NCBI GenBank assembly: GCA_037447655.1
Contig: JBBHKE010001708.1
Coordinates: 32,501-96,500 of the forward strand
Source of the DNA: Zygnema cylindricum
Taxonomy: Eukaryota; Streptophyta; Zygnematophyceae; Zygnematales; Zygnemataceae
Reading direction: 5' to 3'
DNA: 64,000 bases
In this document: in pieces, positions 59,901 through 64,000 of the stretch
Numbering within the stretch: the stretch's first letter is position 1
How the letters are laid out: each line of letters starts with the position of its first letter
Program-made: the position numbers and the translations under genes
The notes under the pieces: model-generated
What the model saw: only the letters and a program-made list of their open reading frames with translations
Database searches by the model: none
Told to the model about the DNA's origin: nothing

Positions 59901-60469
59901 ATTCGAAGATGGGTAACGCCTCTTCGACCAACCATATCTTCATATCTAACCAGTCCATTTTTTTTGTCCATAGCTAGTTCTAGTTCCTACCTAAATATGG
60001 GCGGGCATCAAGAAACCTAGCCAAGTGTACCATGAATTCGTGTATGGTTTCTCAAAGGTCAAAGGGTTTCAAGATTGCAATTGCTAAAGCCTTTACAATT
60101 GTTTATTATGCGGACAACTATGTTGACAATGCACACGAGTTCAAGCTCTTTTACTTGACTTTCAAATGATTCCTACCACGAAATGATTATTGGGTTGAGC
60201 CCTTTTAAGAGTCTCCAATGAAGTGAATTCCCTTCTTGGGAAGACGTGGGTGTTTATGGGATGTCTGTTTGTTTGAGGGACAAAATTGCTTATGATTTGG
60301 TTGGCGATGCAATTGTTGCGGTTCTTGCTAAGAGGAGGAACACGGTTGAATGAGAGGAATGCAACTCTGAGACCTCCATAGGCCCTCAAAGTAAGCAACT
60401 TGTTGAAAAGAGGTAATTAATAGTTCACTTCCATATTTTAGTTTCGCTTTAAAGAAAGAGAGTGAGGAC
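56938..60469. other. Gene-free interval with repeats
   Basis: No gene recognised. At 57035-57210 a degenerate tandem pair carries GTCCGTACATTT and TTTACCGGACA/TTTATCGGACA. At about 58480-58800 there is a minisatellite of about 60-70 bp (GCGCGTTCCAA(T/C)GTTGAAGCGAC and AACAATGTCGTTG), roughly five units. The remainder is unremarkable AT-rich DNA. Confidence 0.5.
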
Positions 60470-61303
60470 CAAAGGCGCGCCATGGCTGCCGCCATATTTA
60501 GAAAGTGGCAGTTTTTGCAGTTTAGGGTATTTTGGCTAAAATGATGCCAGGTTTTAGATTTGAACCTATGACCTCTAGCATCTTTATAGCCTTACGCCTT
60601 AACCATTAAGGCGTTACGAAACAATATACGTGACGGGTTTCATAAATATATAAACATTAACGAAACAGCTAATTAACAGCAGACTAACCAAAAGGAGCAA
60701 TTTCTGCATGTACGCGAATCTGAACCGTGTAAAACATGTTTTGATCGGACGGCCGGCATTATAGCCGCCACCCGAAGTGAGCTTTTTGGCGGCATACGGA
60801 TATAGCGTCACGCGGTGCCACGTGGCGCCACATTATTTGATACTGAAGAAGATAGGAGGAGGAACCATGGCTTCCGATATGACAGGTGTCACCTTGTAGA
60901 CCTTGTCGTACAATGGTTGTACAATAAGTACATCGCCCATTGTACCTTCTTGTACTTTATAGTGTTCCTATTGGACTAGGGTTTAATAGTAGGTAGTCGT
61001 GAGTAGGCAGACCGAGACTTAGTAATATTTAGGTACCTCTCTCTCTAAGAGAGCTTGTAACTATAAAGGTCATCTTTGACCAGCCATAACTTACTGCTCG
61101 GGTGAGCAAATTCAGTGATTCTTTTTGCGTTTGACTCAGAGGAGTCTTGTCCTCACAAGGGTGAGAGTGGTCAGAATTTTTGTGTGCCTGGGCGGCGCTT
61201 ATTCAGCGGGAAAGTAGAAGGGGCAAATATTATCCTAGAGGCTTTACATAGGCTGCTCATTCTGTGGGTCAATGGAGACCACAAAATTTCACAACTCACA
61301 TGA
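60470..61303 (+). repeat. Solo copia-type LTR, plus orientation
   Basis: It matches the 54801-55862 LTR in order: GCCATGGCTGCC, the tRNA-like segment at 60545-60618, GATCGGACGGCCGG, CCACGTGGCGCC, GGTGTACAAT-type words, CTCTCTCTAAGAGAGCTTGTA, ACTTACTGCTCGGG. The left border is uncertain. It ends tail to tail against the next, inverted LTR. Confidence 0.7.
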
Positions 61304-62300
61304 ACGCTTTAAGATAACATTGACCACTTTGTGTTTCAACAAAAAATATTGTCGCCCTAGCAGACAAAAGCTATGACCACCTACACCATTGTAAAGGCAA
61401 GATTCTTGTGAGTCGATAGCAAAAAAAATCCATGAATTATCTCTCCTGAGCAGTAAGTTATGGGGGGTTAAAGTTGACCTTTTGTATAAAAGCTCTCTTA
61501 GAGAGAGGGTGCTATCTACCAAATTTTTCTAATTCATATAGCTCTCTAAAACTCTATCTACTGAAGTACGTCACCAATCAAAATACTGTGTCGTACTGAA
61601 AGGTACATGTGCCGGTGTACTTTTTGTACGACCATTGTAAAACATGGCCAAAAAGTTGACACATGTCATATTTGGATTCGTTCCTATAATCATCGCAGAT
61701 GCCGTAACCGAATGTGGTTGTGCCACGTGTCAATCAATATGGCAATGACCGCAAACCGCCAAAGCCTATTTTGCGATCTTGGCATCCTTCACGGCCGTCC
61801 GATCAAAACCGGGTTTAAATCGTAGCCGTCATAAAAACTTGCGCAATATTTGTTTCGCTGTCGGAAAAAAATGCGCGGTATTCGTTACGGAACCGCACCG
61901 TACTGCGTACTTTACAAAATTGTATCTATGCATGACGTATATAGTTTGTGTTAAATGAATTACTTCACGTCTAACTATTTCAATATTTGTCAAACCTTAT
62001 TCTACCAATGGTCCTAGAATTGCATTATAAAGCTAACGGCTACCAGATAACTTGATGGACGGCAAGTACCACGATCGAATCCTGGGTCTATCAAGTATCC
62101 TTTTAGTAAACCTACTAAAAACAACTGCGTGTCTCTCTATGGACAGTACAGGCAGCCATGGCTCTAGCTCCATCTTCAACCTTCAGTGATTGTGACAAGT
62201 GTGGGAGCTGAAGAGAGGAGTTAGAGGCACACTGCCTCGGCTTCTTTTCTACATTTCATTTTAGACCTAAAAAATACTAAAATAACAATTAATTTCTACA
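61304..62300 (-). repeat. 3' LTR of a second copia element, minus orientation
   Basis: On the minus strand it starts TGTAGAAATTAATTG at 62300 and runs to about 61304, with the same block order as the other LTRs. Together with the preceding LTR it makes an inverted pair meeting at about 61303. Confidence 0.8.
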
Positions 62301-63375
62301 CTCCCTTTATTTTCTAGCCACTCTATAATTTTAGACCACCCTACTCCCTACATAAAATTAACTTAGGGGAAGGCACAGGTTTGGTCATCATATATTTGTT
62401 ACCATCTCGCTATCTAGTCTGTACTCTAAACTGATTATTTTGTTTTTTTACCTTCTCTCTTACAAAGTTGAGTCTAATGTCCATGCGTTTGGCTTTAAAA
62501 TGATGTTTAGGATTGGCAGCAATAGCGATTGCTGCCTGATTATCACAAAAAATTTAATGCACACCACTCTTAAGGTGACGAAGCTCACCAAGCAAAAACT
62601 TGACCCACATCAATTCTTTACATTAGAGCAAGAGACCATATACTCAGCCTCCATGGTGGACTGTGAAATCCTTTTGCTGTTTGCTACTCTATCAATAAGC
62701 CCCATCACCCACATATAATACATATCCAGAAGTACATCTCCTCATTGGAGCATCACCCTAACTGGCATCACTCTAAGTAGTGATGTTAGTATTCCCCCCA
62801 CCCAAATGCAACCATAGATCCCTAGTTCCTATCAAAAATCTGAGTACTCTTTTAGTTGCTTCCCAATCTCTCTTAGTGGGAGCATTTAGAATTCTACTCA
62901 ACACTCCTACAGCTACAGTTTAATCCGACCGGGTTCAATTCATATAATAGATTACGCTTCCCACTACTTGCTTGTAAAAAATAGTCTGCATGAACTTCTG
63001 TATTTCAGGACGTAATTCCTCGTTTAAGATTATGACTCTTTCTTCCATACTCCCCTCACTTCCCTTCTTTAACTCCATTCGAGTTGTACAACTATTAGCC
63101 TTATCTATTTGAAAATTTTCCAACATGTTCCATATTGATTTTTTCTGCGTCAATATTACAATCTTTCTTTCTCGGTCACTTTCTACTTGAATTCCCAAAA
63201 TATACCGTGCTTCTTTCATTTCCTTCATCTCAAATCTTCCTTTTTGATCATTTTTCAACTTGTTTATTTTATATATAGATTTACTTAAAACAAGCAAATA
63301 ATCAACATAAATTCCAATAAAAATATCACCTTCCTCATCTTCAAAAACATAGATTGAGTGATTTGAGCTGATCCG
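62301..63375 (-). pseudogene. Second copia element, decayed reverse transcriptase and RNase H
   Basis: The minus-strand frame at 62935-63297 reads ARYILGIQVESDRERKIVIL and TTRMELKKGSE, close to the 53.8-54.2 kb copy. The RNase H part (62440-62930) is recognisable but full of stops; the catalytic-region YVDD is changed to a YVDYLL-like sequence. The element is cut at 63375 by an LTR in the opposite orientation. Confidence 0.85.
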
Positions 63376-64000
63376 TGTAAAAATTGATCGTTCTTTTAGT
63401 ATTTTCTAGGTCTAAAATAAAATGCATAAAAGAAGCCAAGGCAGTCTGCCTCTTACTACTCTCTTCAACTCCCAAACTTGTTGCAGTCACCAAAAGTTGG
63501 AGATGAAGCTAGAGCCATGGCTGCCAATGCTATTCTGAGATTTACGGGTAGTAGATTAGTTGATTTACTGTAGTAACATAGTTTATGTAATAAAAGTAAA
63601 GTTGTCGAACGCAGGATTAGATCCTGGTACCTACTGGCCGTTAAAGCCGCCGGTAGCTTGCCTCTATCCATTTAGTCTATGACTAGCGTTAGATTTTATA
63701 GTGTTTGAAAATTATATAAACATTTCTACGCTGACAATTTCATTTAATCAAAATTTTTTACAGGATACATAGGTTCGGTCATATAAAAGTACGGATTAAG
63801 GTACGGACAATAAACAAGTATCGCGCATTTGTTTCGATAGCGAAACGAATACCGCGCAGGTATTTATTACGGCTATGATTAAATCTGCATTTAATCGGAT
63901 AGCTGAAATCAATGCCGAGATCGCACAAGAGGATTTTGGCGGTTTTTGTTCATTGCCACATCGACTGACACGTGGCATAATAGCATTGGATCAGGGCATC
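63376..64000 (+). repeat. LTR nested in the second copia element (partial, runs off the window)
   Basis: It starts TGTAAAAATTGATCG, a variant of the LTR start TGTAGAAATTAATGG, inside the reverse transcriptase region of the minus-strand element. It continues with AGTATTTTCTAGGTCTAAA, GAGCCATGGCTGCC, the tRNA-like segment at about 63610-63682 and ACGAATACCGCGCA. Its 3' half is beyond the window. Confidence 0.8.

Overview
This is a stretch of an intron-rich, AT-rich eukaryotic nuclear genome. All protein genes I could rebuild have GT-AG introns, and the intergenic and intronic DNA is full of microsatellites, minisatellites, small inverted-repeat transposons and decayed retrotransposons. The organism cannot be named from the sequence. 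An SRP RNA gene with a plant-like 5' domain, AAACCCTA-type motifs, an mTERF gene and Ty1/copia elements point toward an alga or other member of the plant side. An inositol-trisphosphate receptor argues against a seed plant. A streptophyte or other alga, or another protist, is my best inference.

Region by region. (1) 1-5327, minus strand: ten phase-consistent exons encode the N-terminus of an IP3-receptor-type calcium channel, whose gene runs off the left edge. (2) 5.3-9.5 kb: mostly noncoding, with an old tandem duplication, one small TIR element and one unexplained possible exon. (3) 9546-12230, minus: a two-exon mitochondrial-type ribosomal protein S6. (4) 15574-18216, plus: four consecutive exons of the N-terminal region of a VPS13 lipid-transfer protein, with no room for the rest of the gene before the next gene. 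(5) 17.1-20.9 kb: long CT, TGACA, TAACA and AACAC satellites, a foldback element and a partial TIR element. (6) 21718-28593, plus: a complete 12-exon, 486-aa L-type amino acid transporter. (7) 29.7-30.2 kb: SRP (7SL) RNA and a tRNA-like sequence. (8) 33542-34858, minus: a single-exon mTERF protein whose last codons lie in a transposon end. (9) 36886-38742, plus: a two-exon NOSIP-type E3 ligase. (10) 39-52 kb: gene-poor, with a dense cluster of MITEs (44.6-48.7 kb), a decayed LINE-like 3' fragment, one intact and one decayed tRNA-Lys(UUU), and a 10-base assembly gap. (11) 52.8-64 kb: decayed copia-type retroelements with large LTRs, nested and in opposite orientations, plus a second LINE-like fragment.

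The host genes are unrelated housekeeping functions (calcium release, lipid transfer, amino acid import, organelle gene expression, ubiquitin ligation, protein targeting) and do not form a pathway. What ties the window together is one abundant family of short elements with termini like TACACCGCGAATCGCTATTAG. At least ten well-bounded copies and a similar number of relics sit between genes and inside the introns of the S6, transporter and NOSIP genes and at the 3' end of the mTERF gene. No confirmed new system was found. The most unusual items are the pair of hAT-like elements carrying poly-C/poly-G tracts with perfect 8-bp target duplications, the antisense tRNA-like segment kept in every copia LTR, and the orphan VPS13 exon block.
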